A DNA stretch of 64,000 nucleotides from Croceivirga sp. (GCA_028284665.1 JANQRG010000005.1:1-64000); one strand, 5' to 3'. Shown: positions 44,075-53,054, numbered from the stretch's first letter. The notes: generated by a model from the sequence alone, not told the origin. Made by a program: numbers and translations.

Positions 44075-44971
44075 TTACACGGCCTCCGCTTCAACCGGCC
44101 TTGGTTTAGCTGGTACATGCATACCTAATTCCGGGATAACCAATAATGGAATTTGAGTATGAAAGGCCGTTCGTTTTACTATCGGCTCCCGTGTCATCCG
44201 CTCTACATAACTATGTTGATAGTTCAACATAGCCAGCAAATGGATATCCAATTCTTTGGAAAATACCTCTAGCGTTCTGGACACCGAATTCAGCTCTGAA
44301 ACCGTGTGTACATAGTGCTCCACATCGGCGAAGTACTTACGAAGTAAATTTAGATTAAACAGCTGCAGTTCGGTCAGCGCTTTGATTTCATATTGTACAT
44401 GTACAATACGAATTGTTGCTGAAAACGCATCGGCAAGATCAATTAACGGCTGTAACTCGGATTGCGAATAAAACCGGTTAAAATCTGTAGCAAAGGCGAT
44501 TTCTGACGGGGTAGCAAAGTCATAGCTTTGTGGGATCGCCAGGATAGGACATTTTTTAGTGGCCTTGATGATACGGACGGTGTTACTGCCCATAAAGATC
44601 TCTTCCATTCCGGAAGCCCCTTTGGTGCCTGTAACAATTAAATCTACCCCGTAGGTATCCACCACTTCCTTGACTTCTTCAACCAAAAGACTGAAGGAAG
44701 ATAGCATTTGAAAAGAGTGTTTTTCATTATTAAACTCATTGGAAATACGCTCCAGGGTTTTCGCTAACCCTTTTTCGGAAGCGGATCGTACGGCATCCTC
44801 CATTTGCATTCCGTTTACCATTGGTGCCATAAACCGACTGCTTGGAATTGCTGGAGTATAGGTGTTCAATAGTAAAAATTCACACCTTTGGTTCCGGAAT
44901 AACCGCAATGAATAGCAAATGGCGTTCCATGCGTTTTCGGAGAAGTCTGTAGGTATTAAGATCCGTTTCAT
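44075..44971 (-). CDS. Universal stress protein, two Usp domains
   Basis: 298 residues with two Usp folds. Domain 1 ends with the ATP-binding run TGTKGASGMEEIFMGSNTVRIIKATKKCPILAIP; domain 2 (155-290) keeps the fold but its nucleotide motif is degraded (REPIVKRTAFHTQIPLLVIP). Such tandem proteins accompany anaerobic or stress responses. The promoter region contains the perfect site TGATAATTATCA at 45025-45036 with a -7 box TAATTTTA at the standard distance, so it is likely under the Fnr-like regulator. Confidence 0.9.
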   Translation of the reverse strand: MKRILIPTDFSENAWNAICYSLRLFRNQRCEFLLLNTYTPAIPSSRFMAPMVNGMQMEDAVRSASEKGLAKTLERISNEFNNEKHSFQMLSSFSLLVEEVKEVVDTYGVDLIVTGTKGASGMEEIFMGSNTVRIIKATKKCPILAIPQSYDFATPSEIAFATDFNRFYSQSELQPLIDLADAFSATIRIVHVQYEIKALTELQLFNLNLLRKYFADVEHYVHTVSELNSVSRTLEVFSKELDIHLLAMLNYQHSYVERMTREPIVKRTAFHTQIPLLVIPELGMHVPAKPRPVEAEAV

Positions 44972-44993
44972 CCCAAATTATTAAAAGATAGGA

Positions 44994-45036
44994 TAAAATT
45001 AGAATTGGACAGATAGTAATACTATGATAATTATCA
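44994..45036 (-). promoter_or_regulatory. FNR-like site and -7 box of the usp gene
   Basis: Site TGATAATTATCA (45025-45036, perfect palindrome). Minus-strand -7 box TAATTTTA (45001-44994) starts 29.5 bp from the site centre. ATG at 44971. Confidence 0.7.
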
Positions 45037-45056
45037 GCTTTTAAGGGGGCGGGACG

Positions 45057-45749
45057 TTAAAATCCGTCGGCAAGGTCCCGTAACTTCCTTTCGTCTTTGA
45101 TACCTATTCTTTTTCCGGAGGTGTGGATCAAGCCCTTCTTCTTGAATTCTGAGATAATGCGAATAGCAGATTCTGTGGCCGTACCTACCACGTTAGCAAT
45201 ATCTTCCCGCGAAAGTGTTAGCGCTAAAAAGCCGTCTCCGTCCTCACCGAAATTATTTTTGAGATATAGGAAGGCTTCTGCTATACGTTGTTTCACAGTC
45301 TTTTGTGACATGTTTACGATAACATCATCTGCCTCCTTGAGGTCGTGTGCCATATGACGCAATACTTCTAAAGTAAAATTGGGGTTTTTTTGTAAGGATG
45401 TCGAAATAGTGTCCTTAGGAATAAAACATACTTCCATATCACTTACGGCAACTGCGGAAAGATTGGAGTGCTCTTCCGCGATCACGGAACGCTGCCCCAT
45501 AACTTCGCCTTTGGAAGCCAATTTAACAATTTGATCTTTCCCGTTAGCGCTCAATTTAGAAAGTTTTGAAACGCCGTCGCGTACACAATAGACTCCATTA
45601 AGCTTTTCCCCTTCTTCGAAAAGAGGCTGTCCTTTTTTAACTGTTTTGGTGGTTTTGGAATCGGAAACCTTTTTCAATTCCTCTTTGCTGAGTGCGCGTA
45701 AAGAATTGAACTGCCGAACAATACAGTTTTCACATCTGCTGCGATCCAT
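45057..45749 (-). CDS. Crp/Fnr-family regulator with FNR-like cysteines
   Basis: 230 residues. N-terminus has C6-E-N-C9 and an equivalent of the FNR C122 at C108 (MEVCFIPKD); C9 to C108 is 99 residues, the same as C23 to C122 in E. coli FNR. A further cysteine, C55, sits in the beta-roll (GVYCVRDG); the position of FNR C29 is not cysteine. The cNMP-like beta-roll is FEEGEKLNGVYCVRDG...GEVMGQRSVI. The helix-turn-helix LSREDIANVVGTATESAIRIISEF has E193 and R197, at the spacing of FNR E209/R213. Likely a redox-responsive activator of the sites found nearby. Its gene lies beside the cco genes. Confidence 0.9.
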   Translation of the reverse strand: MDRSRCENCIVRQFNSLRALSKEELKKVSDSKTTKTVKKGQPLFEEGEKLNGVYCVRDGVSKLSKLSANGKDQIVKLASKGEVMGQRSVIAEEHSNLSAVAVSDMEVCFIPKDTISTSLQKNPNFTLEVLRHMAHDLKEADDVIVNMSQKTVKQRIAEAFLYLKNNFGEDGDGFLALTLSREDIANVVGTATESAIRIISEFKKKGLIHTSGKRIGIKDERKLRDLADGF

Positions 45750-45810
45750 AAAATAAAAATTACCTGACGTTTAAAATTAGAACTTTATTTAATAAAAAAA
45801 ACTGTAATTT

Positions 45811-46497
45811 TTAAGTATTGCTGATTCTTTCCAACCCTGCCTTGGATAGAATTTGTATTTCGCTTTTTATGGTTTGTATTGCACCTTCTTTTTTGAGGCT
45901 TTTGAGAAGATTAATAATGTACTCCGGTGAAGTCCCGAGAGCTACTGCCATATCTTCCCTTCGCATCCTAAGGCGTAATTTTCCGCAACTATCCGTTCCA
46001 AACTTTTCCGAGAGATAGAGCAGTAATTTTGCCAAACGTCCTCGGATACTTTTGCTTGGACTGAAGATTACACGGGTCTGATCGCTCAGATTTGCATCTT
46101 CTACAAAAGCTTTCAACAGATCTTCGCAGAATTCTGTATTCTGTTTCATATGAAGGAGTACCGCTTCTTTATCTAAACAACAAAGTTGCGTATTCGTTAA
46201 GGTGGTTGCCGCAACTTTCGCTCCTCTTTGAGAAATAACGGCACGTTTTCCCATGATATCACCTTCCCCTAGAAATCGAAGAATATGCTCCTGTCCGGAG
46301 GCATCATATTTACTGAATTTACAAGCCCCCTCTTTAATACAATAGAGCTTGTTTAAATATTGGTCCTCTTCAAATACAATGCTTCCCTTGGGTAAGTGGA
46401 TTACTTCAGATGACTCCAATAATTGCTTTTGGGACGGTATTGAAAGTGCCCGAAAATTGCGAAGTTGTTTAGCCTGTATATCAGAACATCTATCCAC
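45811..46497 (-). CDS. Second Crp/Fnr-family regulator
   Basis: 228 residues if GTG at 46497 is the start (VDRCSDIQAKQLRNFRALS). This start aligns with the paralogue at 45057-45749; the in-frame ATGs at 46545 and 46563 would lie in or beyond the upstream operator. With this start, a perfect -7 box TATTTTTG ends only 5 bp upstream, so the mRNA would be nearly leaderless. Beta-roll FEEDQYLNKLYCIKEGACKFSK and helix-turn-helix MRREDMAVALGTSPEYIINLLKSLKKEG; the recognition helix keeps E but has N in place of R, so its specificity should differ. Homologue of the first regulator, but FNR-like cysteines are incomplete. Confidence 0.75.
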   Translation of the reverse strand: MDRCSDIQAKQLRNFRALSIPSQKQLLESSEVIHLPKGSIVFEEDQYLNKLYCIKEGACKFSKYDASGQEHILRFLGEGDIMGKRAVISQRGAKVAATTLTNTQLCCLDKEAVLLHMKQNTEFCEDLLKAFVEDANLSDQTRVIFSPSKSIRGRLAKLLLYLSEKFGTDSCGKLRLRMRREDMAVALGTSPEYIINLLKSLKKEGAIQTIKSEIQILSKAGLERISNT

Positions 46498-46501
46498 ACC
46501 A

Positions 46502-46575
46502 CAAAAATAAATATAGCTGCGACCATAATTCCTGACATATGTCATGTTTTGCACCAGACACATGGTGCAACTTTG
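46502..46575. promoter_or_regulatory. Shared FNR-like site with divergent -7 boxes (crp2 / ccoI)
   Basis: One palindromic site TGACATATGTCA (46533-46544). To the right, CAACTTTG (46568-46575) is the plus-strand -7 box for ccoI. To the left, TATTTTTG on the minus strand (46509-46502) is a perfect TAnnTTTG for the second crp gene. Both begin 29.5 bp from the site centre. Confidence 0.65.
46549..46570. promoter_or_regulatory. Second palindrome in the crp2/ccoI region
   Basis: TTGCACCA-GACACA-TGGTGCAA, perfect 8-bp arms with 6-bp centre. It overlaps the ccoI -7 box, so a protein bound there would repress. It may bind a metal- or redox-responsive repressor. Confidence 0.5.
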
Positions 46576-46598
46576 CGAGAGGTATAATGCAAGTGTGT

Positions 46599-48992
46599 AT
46601 GGAGTCTTCCAAATGCTATCATTGCGGTGATTCTTGTTCGAATACTGCGGTGCATTTTGATGAAAAGATCTTTTGCTGCCAGGGATGCAAGATGGTTTAT
46701 GAAATTTTCAGTACCAATGGACTGGAGTATTATTACGACCTGGAAGCAGCTGCAGGAACTACTCCCGATTTTAAACCGCATAAGTTTGATTACCTGGATA
46801 ATCCGGAGATCGTAAATCGATTACTCGAATTCAATGAAGAAGGGATGCAGGTGGTAAATCTCCATATTCCCCACATCCATTGTAGCTCCTGTATCTGGGT
46901 ATTGGAAAACCTTAACCGTTTACACCCTGCTGTGAAAAGTTCGCAGGTCGATTTTCCTCAAAAAAGGATACGAGTGTGTTTTACAACTTCGGAGTACACC
47001 TTAAAGCAGCTGGTGGTTTTACTATCCAGAATTGGGTACGAACCCACCATTTCCCTTGAGGATTATGGCAAAAAGAAAGCTAAGGTAGATCGTAGTCTCA
47101 TCTATAAACTGGGTGTTGCCGGATTTGCTTTTGGCAATGTGATGCTGTTATCCTTTCCGGAGTATTTTGAAGTTGAAGAATTCTGGCTCGAGCAGTACAA
47201 AGTGGTCTTTAGATGGTTAATGTTTGCTTTTTCGTTGCCGGTTGTACTATATGCTGCTCAGGATTATTTTATTTCGGCCTATAAGGGCTTGCGCTCTAAA
47301 CTCTTAAATATAGATGTCCCCATTGCTTTAGGTATACTGGCACTTTTTTTTCGTAGTACGGTAGATATTGTTTTTGACCTTGGCTCCGGATTTTTTGATA
47401 GTCTTACGGGCCTGATATTCTTTTTGTTGGTGGGGAAGTTTTTCCAACAGAAAACCTACGCCTTTCTCTCCTTTGAACGGGACTATAAATCCTACTTTCC
47501 AATAGCGGTAACCCGGTTACAGGACAGTGGACAAGAAGAAAACATAGAGATATTCAAAGTGAAGTCAGGGGACAGGCTGATCATCCGAAATCAGGAGATT
47601 ATCCCTGTAGATTGCATGTTGTTAAAGGGTAATGCTGAAATTGATTACAGTTTTGTAACGGGTGAGTCGCAGGCTATAGCCAAACAACCCGGAGACAACC
47701 TCTTTGCGGGAGGCAAACAGTTAGGAGGGGTAGTAGAGGTGGAAGCGATGAAATCCGTTTCACAGAGTTACCTCACGCAACTCTGGGGCAATAGCGTCTT
47801 TTCTAAAAACAAGGTCTCAGGATTCCAGACCATAACAGATGCGATCGGAAGACGATTTACCATTGCCGTCTTGTCTATTGCCGTGATAGCCGCCAGTTTT
47901 TGGCTTTGGTATGATCCAACCAAGGCAGCGAATGTATTCACCGCCGTGCTGATCATTGCCTGTCCTTGTGCTATAGCACTGGCTGCTCCATTTACCTTAG
48001 GCAACATGATGCGAATATTTGGTAAATACGGATGCTATTTAAAAGATACCAATGTGCTGGAACGTATGGCCAAAATAGCAACGGTAGTTTTTGACAAAAC
48101 GGGGACACTAACCACCTCAAATGAAAGTAGTATTACCTATGAAGGAATGGAACTTTACCCTGAAGAAGCTGCCCTGTTGAAAACCACCTTAAGAGCGTCT
48201 AACCATCCGTTGAGCCGTTCGTTGTATCAAATTTTGCAGGAACACGATATTCAAATGCTGGATGAATTTACAGAAGAGCTGGGAAAAGGATTGGAGGGTA
48301 AAGCTAAAGACCAATCTATTCGCATAGGTTCAGCGGAGTATGTAGGGACGGAACAGCAGCCGGATTTTTCCGAAACTTCCGTACACATCAGTGCCAATAA
48401 TACCTATAAGGGCAGGTTTGCTTTCCGGAACAACTATCGCAAGGGACTGCCCGATCTTTTTAAGACGCTGAAAACAAAAGCAAGTTTGTACATCCTATCA
48501 GGGGACAATGATGGGGAGCGTAGGGCATTACACCAATTATTACCTTTTAAAGTGCAGATGTACTTCAATCAAAAACCTGAAGATAAGCTGGAGTTTATAG
48601 AAAAACTGCAGGAGAGTGGTAAGGTGATGATGGTAGGCGATGGGTTAAATGATGCAGGCGCGTTGGCACAAAGCGATGTCGGCGTGGCGGTAGCAGAAAA
48701 TGTGAATGTCTTTTCCCCGGCCTGTGATGCCATCCTGGACGGGAAAGTGATTACCCGATTATCCCGGTTTTTGGAATTGGCAAAACGTTCCATGGGAATT
48801 ATCAAATGGAGCTTTTTGCTATCATTATGCTATAATTTGATTGGGCTTTATTTTGCGGTAACAGGTCAACTGGAACCGGTAATAGCGGCCATACTGATGC
48901 CCTTGAGTTCAATAAGTATTGTTGCCTTCACCACCGTAGCCACCAATGTTGTGGCAAGACGGTTAACTCAAACCATTCAAAATGAATCTTAA
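46599..48992 (+). CDS. ccoI: cbb3-oxidase-associated copper-translocating P-type ATPase (CcoI/FixI)
   Basis: 797 residues from MESSKCYHCGD (46599); the ATG at 46587 would give a 7-nt leader from the predicted start site. Residues 1-50 carry a cysteine-rich zinc-ribbon-like segment (CYHCGDSC, FCCQGCKMVYEIF). Then a heavy-metal domain with HIHCSSCIWVLENL, followed by the P1B-type core: TM metal motif CPC (IIACPCAIALAAPF), phosphorylation site DKTGTLTT and MVGDGLNDAGALAQSDVGVAV. It loads copper for the heme-copper oxidase encoded next. Its end overlaps the next gene by 11 bp. Confidence 0.95.
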   Translation: MESSKCYHCGDSCSNTAVHFDEKIFCCQGCKMVYEIFSTNGLEYYYDLEAAAGTTPDFKPHKFDYLDNPEIVNRLLEFNEEGMQVVNLHIPHIHCSSCIWVLENLNRLHPAVKSSQVDFPQKRIRVCFTTSEYTLKQLVVLLSRIGYEPTISLEDYGKKKAKVDRSLIYKLGVAGFAFGNVMLLSFPEYFEVEEFWLEQYKVVFRWLMFAFSLPVVLYAAQDYFISAYKGLRSKLLNIDVPIALGILALFFRSTVDIVFDLGSGFFDSLTGLIFFLLVGKFFQQKTYAFLSFERDYKSYFPIAVTRLQDSGQEENIEIFKVKSGDRLIIRNQEIIPVDCMLLKGNAEIDYSFVTGESQAIAKQPGDNLFAGGKQLGGVVEVEAMKSVSQSYLTQLWGNSVFSKNKVSGFQTITDAIGRRFTIAVLSIAVIAASFWLWYDPTKAANVFTAVLIIACPCAIALAAPFTLGNMMRIFGKYGCYLKDTNVLERMAKIATVVFDKTGTLTTSNESSITYEGMELYPEEAALLKTTLRASNHPLSRSLYQILQEHDIQMLDEFTEELGKGLEGKAKDQSIRIGSAEYVGTEQQPDFSETSVHISANNTYKGRFAFRNNYRKGLPDLFKTLKTKASLYILSGDNDGERRALHQLLPFKVQMYFNQKPEDKLEFIEKLQESGKVMMVGDGLNDAGALAQSDVGVAVAENVNVFSPACDAILDGKVITRLSRFLELAKRSMGIIKWSFLLSLCYNLIGLYFAVTGQLEPVIAAILMPLSSISIVAFTTVATNVVARRLTQTIQNES

Positions 48993-49443
48993 GAAAAACG
49001 CTTTGTTAACCAAAACCTTGGATAACCATTTGATGGCTATTGCCATAGGTATAGTATACCTTTGGTTTGGCGCCTTAAAATTCTTCCCTGGAATTAGCCC
49101 TGCGGAAGAGTTGGGCATCAATACCATTCACCGTCTGACGCAAGGACTCCTTAGCGATATGGCAGCAATTTATTTGTTGGCCACTTTGGAAGTTGTTATC
49201 GGACTTTTTTTGGTGTTGAACCTTTTTATGCGGCAGGCACTTTACCTGGCAATCGGGCATATCGTTTTCACCTTTACCCCCTTGCTTTTTTTTCCTTCAG
49301 AAGCGTTTCAATGGGCTCCTCTTGTGCCTACGCTATTGGGACAATATATTGGAAAAAATGTAATTGTGCTTTGTGCGCTGATCACCTTGATCCGTATGGA
49401 TCAGGAGAATTTAGTTAAGAAAAAGAGTAAGGATAGAAGCTGA
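48982..49443 (+). CDS. DoxX-like membrane protein
   Basis: 153 residues with four predicted helices (IAIGIVYLWFGALKFFPG; IYLLATLEVVIGLFLVLNLFM; YLAIGHIVFTFTPLLFFPS; VIVLCALITLIRM). The motif WFGALKFFPGISPAE resembles YkgB/DUF417-like DoxX relatives. It overlaps ccoI by 11 bp and precedes ccoS; its stop codon TGA is part of the FNR-like site at 49441. Role unknown. Confidence 0.8.
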   Translation: MNLKKNALLTKTLDNHLMAIAIGIVYLWFGALKFFPGISPAEELGINTIHRLTQGLLSDMAAIYLLATLEVVIGLFLVLNLFMRQALYLAIGHIVFTFTPLLFFPSEAFQWAPLVPTLLGQYIGKNVIVLCALITLIRMDQENLVKKKSKDRS

Positions 49444-49483
49444 TAAATGTCATTTTTTTCAGAAGATCATCACAGTAGTTTTA
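49441..49483 (+). promoter_or_regulatory. FNR-like site and -7 box of the ccoS operon
   Basis: TGATAAATGTCA (49441-49452) overlaps the stop codon of the preceding gene. -7 box TAGTTTTA (49476-49483) begins 29.5 bp from the site centre. ccoS start at 49503. Confidence 0.7.
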
Positions 49484-49502
49484 CGCCCGAATTCAGGTAG
49501 GT

Positions 49503-49694
49503 ATGAGTGTCATTTATGTGTTGTTGGCCATAAGTATTAGTGTTGCCATCGTTTTTTTTATAGCCTTTGTTGTTTCTGTTCGACAAGGGCAATATGATGA
49601 TGCTTATACTCCCTCCGTACGCATGCTATTTGAAGATGAATTGGTAGATGAATCCTCTGAAAAAAACAACCAAAATAGAAGTCAAACTGAATAA
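49503..49694 (+). CDS. ccoS: CcoS, cbb3 oxidase assembly protein
   Basis: 63 residues: one N-terminal helix (VIYVLLAISISVAIVFFIAFVVSVRQGQYDD) and the CcoS-type tail with DDAYTPSVRMLF. It assists cofactor insertion into cbb3 oxidase and is the first gene of the ccoS-NO-Q-P-G operon, 2 bp from ccoNO. Confidence 0.9.
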   Translation: MSVIYVLLAISISVAIVFFIAFVVSVRQGQYDDAYTPSVRMLFEDELVDESSEKNNQNRSQTE

Positions 49695-49696
49695 TT

Positions 49697-51901
49697 ATGG
49701 AAGTACAGCAATTTCAATACGATAATAAGATCGTACAAAAATTTCTCTATGCCACAATGCTTTGGGGTGTGGTAGGGATGCTAGTAGGCTTAATACTGGC
49801 CTTTATGTTTCTCTTTCCTAACCTCACAGATGGTATTTCCTGGTTGAGTTTTGGACGTTTACGTCCCTTGCATACCAACGCCGTCATTTTTGCTTTTGTG
49901 GGGAATGCCATTTTTGCAGGGGTGTATTATTCCCTTCAACGACTGCTTAAAGCAAGAATGTTCAGCGATGCGCTGAGCAATATTAATTTTTGGGGATGGC
50001 AGTTGATTATTGTGGCAGCCGCCCTTACGTTACCCCTTGGGTATACTACTTCTAAGGAATATGCAGAACTGGAATGGCCGATAGATATTGCAATTGCTGT
50101 GGTGTGGGTCGTTTTTGGTTGGAACATGATCGGTACTATTCTAAAACGAAGACAACGTCATTTGTATGTGGCTATTTGGTTCTACCTGGCCACTTTCGTC
50201 ACCGTAGCGGTGCTTCATATTTTTAACAGTTTAGAGTTGCCCGTAGCGGCATTAAAAAGCTATTCGGTCTACGCCGGAGTCCAGGACGCTCTGGTACAAT
50301 GGTGGTACGGCCATAATGCGGTAGCTTTTTTCCTGACTACCCCTTTTCTAGGGTTGATGTATTATTTTGTGCCTAAGGCGGCTAACCGGCCGGTGTATTC
50401 CTACCGTTTGTCCATTGTGCACTTTTGGTCCCTGATCTTTATTTACATCTGGGCGGGGCCCCACCATTTATTATACTCTTCCCTTCCGGATTGGGCGCAA
50501 AATCTTGGTGTAGTATTCTCCGTGATGCTCATAGCACCTTCCTGGGGAGGTATGATCAACGGACTTTTAACCTTACGCGGGGTTTGGGACAAGGTGAGAA
50601 GCGATGCCACTTTAAAGTTCATGGTAGTAGCGATTACGGGTTATGGAATGGCCACTTTTGAGGGCCCGATGCTCTCTTTGAAAAATGTAAATGCTATTGC
50701 CCACTTCAGTGATTGGATTATTGCCCATGTCCATGTTGGGGCGCTGGCCTGGAACGGCTTCCTCACCTTTGGGATGATCTACTATCTGGTGCCTCGTATG
50801 TTCAAGACGCCCTTATACTCTAAAGGTTTGGCCAATTTCCACTTCTGGATCGGGACACTCGGAATTGTACTGTACGCTTTACCGATGTATGTCTCCGGGT
50901 TTACCCAGGCACTGATGTGGAAAGACTTTAATCCGGATGGGACTTTGGTATACGGAAACTTCCTGGAAACAGTACAGCAGATTATCCCAATGTACTGGAT
51001 GCGTGCCATTGGGGGTACCTTGTTTCTTGTGGGAATGCTTGTGATGGTGTATAATGTGGTAGTTACCATTAGAAGAGGAAGCTCGGTAGAGGATGAACTG
51101 GCAGAAGCTCCGGCATTGACCAGGGTTACCAAGAGAAGAGTAGCTGGGGAAACCTTCCATACCTGGTTGGAAAGACGACCAGTACAACTTACTATTTTGG
51201 CCACTGTGGCGATCTTGATCGGGGGTATAGTACAAATCATACCTACAATACTCGTCAAATCCAATATTCCTACTATTACCAGTGTTAAACCGTACACCCC
51301 GTTAGAACTGGAAGGTAGGGATTTGTATATCCGCGAAGGTTGTGTAGGCTGTCATTCCCAGATGATACGACCTTTCCGAAGTGAAGTCGAGCGCTATGGA
51401 GAATATGCCAAAGCCGGAGAGTTTGTTTACGATCACCCGTTCCTTTGGGGAAGTAAGCGAACAGGTCCCGACCTATTAAGAGTAGGTGGTAAGTATTCCG
51501 ATAATTGGCACCTGAATCATATGTATGATCCGCAAAGTACTTCTGCGGGCTCCATCATGCCTGCCTACCAATGGCTGGTAAGAAACAAACATGATAGAAG
51601 TAGCACAGAGGCGAAAATGAATGCGATGGTGCAATTGGGGGTACCCTACTCGGATGAAGACATCAATAACGCACAGCAAGCGATGGCGGAACAGGCCTTG
51701 CAAATTGAGAAAAATCTTTACAGTGATCCGGAATTTGTAAGAACCTACGAGGCCGATAAAAAGTACGCCGAAGACAATGGACTCGAATTTGTGGAGATGC
51801 GGGATAGGGAGATTGTGGCCATGATCGCTTATTTACAGCGTTTGGGTACTGATATAAAAGTGAAAGACAACGATGGTTTACTGTCACAAAACAAAGAGTA
51901 A
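49697..51901 (+). CDS. ccoN: Cytochrome cbb3 oxidase, fused subunits CcoN and CcoO
   Basis: 734 residues. Residues 1-500 are CcoN (heme-copper oxidase core): heme-b His in LRPLHTNAVIFAF, CuB ligands in WYGHNAVAFF and IWAGPHHLLYS, and the heme-b3/b ligands in DWIIAHVHVGALAWNGF. From about 530 the CcoO domain begins with the monoheme motif EGCVGCHSQMIRPF and the axial Met region SIMPAYQWL. The fusion of the two subunits is the usual Bacteroidota form. High-affinity terminal oxidase reducing O2 under low oxygen. Intact and complete. Confidence 0.95.
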   Translation: MEVQQFQYDNKIVQKFLYATMLWGVVGMLVGLILAFMFLFPNLTDGISWLSFGRLRPLHTNAVIFAFVGNAIFAGVYYSLQRLLKARMFSDALSNINFWGWQLIIVAAALTLPLGYTTSKEYAELEWPIDIAIAVVWVVFGWNMIGTILKRRQRHLYVAIWFYLATFVTVAVLHIFNSLELPVAALKSYSVYAGVQDALVQWWYGHNAVAFFLTTPFLGLMYYFVPKAANRPVYSYRLSIVHFWSLIFIYIWAGPHHLLYSSLPDWAQNLGVVFSVMLIAPSWGGMINGLLTLRGVWDKVRSDATLKFMVVAITGYGMATFEGPMLSLKNVNAIAHFSDWIIAHVHVGALAWNGFLTFGMIYYLVPRMFKTPLYSKGLANFHFWIGTLGIVLYALPMYVSGFTQALMWKDFNPDGTLVYGNFLETVQQIIPMYWMRAIGGTLFLVGMLVMVYNVVVTIRRGSSVEDELAEAPALTRVTKRRVAGETFHTWLERRPVQLTILATVAILIGGIVQIIPTILVKSNIPTITSVKPYTPLELEGRDLYIREGCVGCHSQMIRPFRSEVERYGEYAKAGEFVYDHPFLWGSKRTGPDLLRVGGKYSDNWHLNHMYDPQSTSAGSIMPAYQWLVRNKHDRSSTEAKMNAMVQLGVPYSDEDINNAQQAMAEQALQIEKNLYSDPEFVRTYEADKKYAEDNGLEFVEMRDREIVAMIAYLQRLGTDIKVKDNDGLLSQNKE

Positions 51902-51904
51902 GCG

Positions 51905-52105
51905 ATGTTGAAGTTTGTAAAAGACCATATGGAAAGTATTGAGGGGATAGCCACCTATCCCATGATCTCACTAGTGATATTCTTTTTATTCTTTGCGCTT
52001 CTTTTTTGGTGGGTGTTTACAGCCAGCAAAGCGCATATTAAAGAAATGGGAGAACTGCCCTTAGATAATGACCAACCTCTAAATAAACAAAATCATGATG
52101 TCTAG
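51905..52105 (+). CDS. ccoQ: Cbb3 oxidase subunit CcoQ
   Basis: 66 residues with one membrane helix (MISLVIFFLFFALLFWWVF) and a hydrophilic tail. Small, non-catalytic subunit that stabilises the complex. It starts 3 bp after ccoNO and overlaps ccoP by 11 bp. Confidence 0.85.
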   Translation: MLKFVKDHMESIEGIATYPMISLVIFFLFFALLFWWVFTASKAHIKEMGELPLDNDQPLNKQNHDV

Positions 52106-53054
52106 AACACCCTGGTGGGTACGAATTCCGGTACTGTTTTTTATCATTTTCGGATTGATGGAATACTTTGTGGATTCCGGAGACAAACCCGCAATTATTG
52201 AATATCCGATCACGCAGTTCTTCATGCTGATGGTCTTGCTGATTTTGATCGCGATTGAAGTGATCTTAAAATCCATAGAGAATGTGATGTTCCAGACACT
52301 TTCCGAAGAAGCGCAGGAGCGCTATCTGGCAGCTAAGAGCAAAAAAATAGAGTTTAAGTGGCTGGATACTATATACAAAAGGTTGACCAAAAGCCGCTCT
52401 ATAGAAAGGGAAGGAGAGATTATTCTGGATCATAATTACGATGGTATCCGGGAATTGGATAATGTACTGCCACCATGGTGGGTCTATCTTTTTTATGTGA
52501 CCATTTTCTTTGGTGTGGTGTATTTGATCCGTTTCCATATCGCTGGGGATTACGATCAGGAATTGGAGTATGAGCAGGAAGTAGCCGCTGCACAAATTGC
52601 CATTGAGGAGTATAAAAAAACCGCAAAGAATTTAGTAGATGTGAACACTGTAGAGGTGTTGACAGAAGCAGGAGATCTGTCTGCTGGAGAAAAGATATTT
52701 ACCGCAAATTGTGTGGTATGTCATATGGCTGATGGCGGGGGTGGTATTGGCCCTAATCTTACGGATGAGTATTGGATCTTGGGCGGAGGTATTAAAAATG
52801 TCTTCAGAACCATTTCAGAAGGAGGTAGGGATGGAAAAGGTATGGTGGCCTGGAAGAATAGTTTAAAACCGGTAGAGATGGCGCAGGTGGCCAGTTACTT
52901 ATTGCAGTTTCAAGGAACCACCCCGGCAAATCCAAAAGCCCCGGAGGGTGAGATTTGGGTGGACCCGGATGCTGATGCCCCGGCAGCACCTGAAGAAACC
53001 GAGGGGGCCCCTGCAGAACAGGCTAAAGATTCTGCAATTGTTGCAATGAACTAA
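52095..53054 (+). CDS. ccoP: Cbb3 oxidase subunit CcoP (monoheme)
   Basis: 319 residues. N-terminal membrane part with helices VLFFIIFGLMEYFV, FFMLMVLLILIAIEVIL and WVYLFYVTIFFGVVYLIRF, the last after the family's PPWWVYLFY. One c-type heme motif, ANCVVCHMADGGGGIGPNLTDEYW, with Met ligand region GMVAWK. Proteobacterial CcoP has two hemes, so this is a shortened, single-heme form. It receives electrons from cytochrome c and passes them to CcoO. Ala/Pro/Glu-rich tail. Confidence 0.93.
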   Translation: MMSRTPWWVRIPVLFFIIFGLMEYFVDSGDKPAIIEYPITQFFMLMVLLILIAIEVILKSIENVMFQTLSEEAQERYLAAKSKKIEFKWLDTIYKRLTKSRSIEREGEIILDHNYDGIRELDNVLPPWWVYLFYVTIFFGVVYLIRFHIAGDYDQELEYEQEVAAAQIAIEEYKKTAKNLVDVNTVEVLTEAGDLSAGEKIFTANCVVCHMADGGGGIGPNLTDEYWILGGGIKNVFRTISEGGRDGKGMVAWKNSLKPVEMAQVASYLLQFQGTTPANPKAPEGEIWVDPDADAPAAPEETEGAPAEQAKDSAIVAMN

